Positions 62,368 to 64,000 of a stretch of 64,000 nt of DNA are shown here, in pieces (the first letter of the stretch is position 1; every line of letters starts with the position of its first letter). The position numbers and the translations under genes are program-made. The stretch is from Varroa destructor (lineage: Eukaryota > Arthropoda > Arachnida > Mesostigmata > Varroidae). The notes under the pieces were generated by a model that saw only the letters and a list, made by a program, of their open reading frames with translations, was not told where the DNA came from and made no database searches. The stretch is from assembly GCF_002443255.2 (NCBI RefSeq), contig NW_019211454.1:62726671-62790670 (forward strand), written 5' to 3'.

Positions 62368-62586
62368 ATTCTACAGGTGGGTACGGTGAGACAGATATCC
62401 CGTTGGGGTCCCCTGAAAAGCCGTTGACCCTAGTCAACGGTGGGCCAGCGAGTTCGAGAATGGAGGACGAGCTTGAAAAAGCCAGTCCAGATGTCATTCC
62501 TATGAGCGGGCCTTTGGCGCCGGGAGCGAGTCTGGCCGTGACCCTGGGGGCAGCACGTTCAAGCCAAAGCCAGTCCCGCCAAGGAG
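62368..62586 (+). CDS. side-like: Exon 14: cytoplasmic tail
   Basis: Encodes residues 731-803, starting DSTGGYGETDIP. It is rich in Gly, Ser and Pro and has the motif EKASPDVIPM; a similar P-D-I/V-I-P motif occurs in tails of Side paralogues (family recollection). The acceptor TTCTTTAG is used here; a second acceptor CTACAG nine bases on would also keep phase and drop three residues, so a small alternative splice is possible. The donor G/GTAACA is weak. If the intron is retained, a stop follows at 62604-62606 after NNCCT. Confidence 0.82.
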
Positions 62587-63700
62587 GTAACAATTGCTGT
62601 ACGTAGACGCCGCTTTATGCTTTCTGCTTACTTAGGCCTATTCGCTACTCGCAGCAATACTGCAACGGACACTCCGGCCCTTAATCTTGTTCACTCATCA
62701 TCTTTCTGTCGAGGCCCTTTTTCTTACCTGCATACTGGCGAACGCACGTCTAGTCTGTTCCTTTCTACGCCCTCCATAACGCCTGAACACTCGGCGACAT
62801 TCAAGCAACACCGCGCGCACAAATACTTCCTGTAGTAGTTGTAGGATACGGTAGCGAAAACAGCATATTCTCGTAGAGCGTTAGCTGTTAGTGAGCACGC
62901 ACGGATGCGACGGAGCTGTTGCGCTCCGCTTGGCTTCTTGCTGTACATAGCTGGAACGATTCGAAATAACATCAACTTAAGCTGGAGCAACTTCTTCACG
63001 CATTGCTATTATTTACAAGGGAAGCGGCGAGCAACTAGTCAGAGCTGCTTTCTCCTGTCAATGCTGATGCCCTGGAGCCAGGTTAGTGGCCGTTGAATGT
63101 GGAAGGCTTCCAGGACCTACGAGCGGTGAGGCGGCTCGCTCGCCTCTTGCTTCCAGCTCTCGTTCCGCTTCGTAAAATATGATGATGTCGTTCATGTTCC
63201 TAATGTAAAGACACACCCCATACATGTACATGTTTAGTTTCTGCGCTGCACTCGACCGTAACCTGTAGCCTTGGTAAGCCCCCTCGTCGATCCCAAACCA
63301 GATAGTATTATCGAACGGAAGTCAAGCACCGTCCCTAGGTCACTTGATGAGAAAAAGCAGGAGCAAGTGAAAGATTGCAATGCAGTGCGCAGTGTATACG
63401 TGGGTTGCTTTTGGAGTATTTACATTAGTTTAGGGCGATAAAGAAGAGGCAGAAAAGAGAAAAAGGAGACTTTTTATCTTGAACTGCACAGATATTAGGG
63501 AAGACAAAAGCTATCTAGCTTTATCTTTTCTATGTACTAATAATGCAGCTACTGCCACTGCTAAGGCGTACCATGTGTTTACCTTTTGGCAGCAACCGTT
63601 TTTAAAGACGGCTCTAGAAGGCAAGTGAATAGTCTAGCAGTAAGCGTCGCCTTTAGGATCCGAGTAAGGTCGCAGCAGCAGTTGACGTTGGTCATTTCAG
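62587..63700 (+). other. Intron 14 (about 1.1 kb)
   Basis: No gene recognised. An open frame on each strand near 62617-62999 has no domain. The frame of exon 15 stays open upstream to about 63586, but the strong acceptor GTCATTTCAG ends at 63700. Confidence 0.6.
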
Positions 63701-63855
63701 ACTTTGTAGACCTGGAGAGCAGCTCAGCAGTCCCCGTTGATTCTCCATATCAGCATCTCAATGTGATCGGGGGACTTTCGGATGGAATTAAGGTTCCTGA
63801 CCCCATCTGCCGGTCCACGCCGCCTCTTGGACCAGCCAGGCCATCTTCCGTCAAG
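63701..63855 (+). CDS. side-like: Exon 15: cytoplasmic tail, continues beyond the window
   Basis: Acceptor TTGGTCATTTCAG; the split codon joins as Asp804. Encodes residues 804-855: DFVDLESSSAVPVDSPYQHL, then GGLSDGIKVPDP and STPPLGPARPSS. It ends AAG/GTGAGA in phase 0, so at least one more exon lies to the right. No enzyme or scaffold motif was recognised in this Ser/Pro-rich tail. Reading through the donor gives a stop at 63868-63870, so a retained-intron form would end with VRAI. Confidence 0.72.
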
Positions 63856-64000
63856 GTGAGAGCTATATAATCGTTAACGAAGGAAACATAACTGTGTCAG
63901 TCAGTTTCAGAGGTTTACAGGTGCCTGCTGATTTAAGGAAACAATAAATGTAAGAATGTCATTGCTGCGAACGGCCTGAAAGTTCGAAAATAACTCAGAG
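63856..64000 (+). other. Start of intron 15
   Basis: Intron sequence up to the window edge; no exon seen. Confidence 0.6.

Larger units (their letters stand above)
22402..63855 (+). other. side-like: Gene model: Sidestep-family Ig/FN3 transmembrane receptor, 15 exons, C-terminus beyond window
   Basis: Fifteen plus-strand exons join into 855 codons without a stop. Order: signal peptide (about residues 1-22), Ig1 (49-164), Ig2 (165-270), Ig3 (271-369), Ig4 (370-467), Ig5 (468-566), FN3 (567-673), transmembrane helix (about 685-707), cytoplasmic tail from 708. Each Ig domain has its two core cysteines and a tryptophan between them. Ig1 motifs (LWYKDDS, RAYF, RCRVDF), the ILDG/IGPF segment opening Ig2, the LNLKP link into Ig3 and the single cysteine-paired FN3 match the Side family rather than nephrin, Beat or Dscam. 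In flies Side proteins are Beat ligands in axon guidance; that role here is inferred. Thirteen introns are phase 1 and one is phase 2. The exact paralogue is undetermined. Confidence 0.88.

Noticed and set aside
1..64000. CRISPR arrays, rRNA, bacterial operons or complete transposons
   Set aside because: No regularly spaced repeats, no rRNA-like sequence and no paired terminal repeats around a transposase frame were seen.

Overview
The window is eukaryotic: coding sequence comes as short exons with GT-AG boundaries separated by long AT-rich introns, and there are no operons or bacterial-style genes. The one gene that can be reconstructed is a plus-strand, multi-exon transmembrane cell-adhesion receptor of the immunoglobulin superfamily. 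It most closely matches the arthropod Sidestep (Side) family: five Ig domains, one fibronectin type III domain, one transmembrane helix and a cytoplasmic tail. This family points to an arthropod. The intron sizes and base composition would suit a mite or other chelicerate, but the species cannot be read from the sequence.

Layout. Positions 1-71 may hold the last codons of an upstream gene. About 72-18100 is AT-rich, mostly intergenic DNA with microsatellites, a perfect 20-bp palindrome and two stretches that look like eroded coding sequence (near 6.9-7.3 kb and 13.2-14.1 kb). From 18.1 to 22.4 kb the sequence is richer in GC and pyrimidines and probably holds the promoter and 5' untranslated exons. 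The signal-peptide exon is at 22402-22546. It is followed by a 25-kb first intron (22547-47726) that contains candidate recursive-splice sites, a candidate nested gene for a small secreted peptide (42961-43182), a promoter-like cluster of initiator motifs near 34 kb and several simple repeats.

From 47727 to 63855 there are fourteen further exons in order: Ig1 (1 exon), Ig2 (2), Ig3 (2), Ig4 (2), Ig5 (2), FN3 (2), transmembrane (1) and cytoplasmic (2 seen). Joined by the splice sites given here, the fifteen exons make 2565 nt, an uninterrupted frame of 855 codons. All fourteen junctions keep phase: thirteen introns are phase 1, and the one inside Ig3 is phase 2. The last visible exon ends at a donor in phase 0, so the C-terminus lies beyond the window.

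Function. In Drosophila, Side is the ligand on muscle and along axon routes that is recognised by Beat-family receptors on motor axons. The gene here is inferred to be a surface protein for neuronal or muscle recognition. Which Side paralogue it is cannot be decided without a phylogeny.
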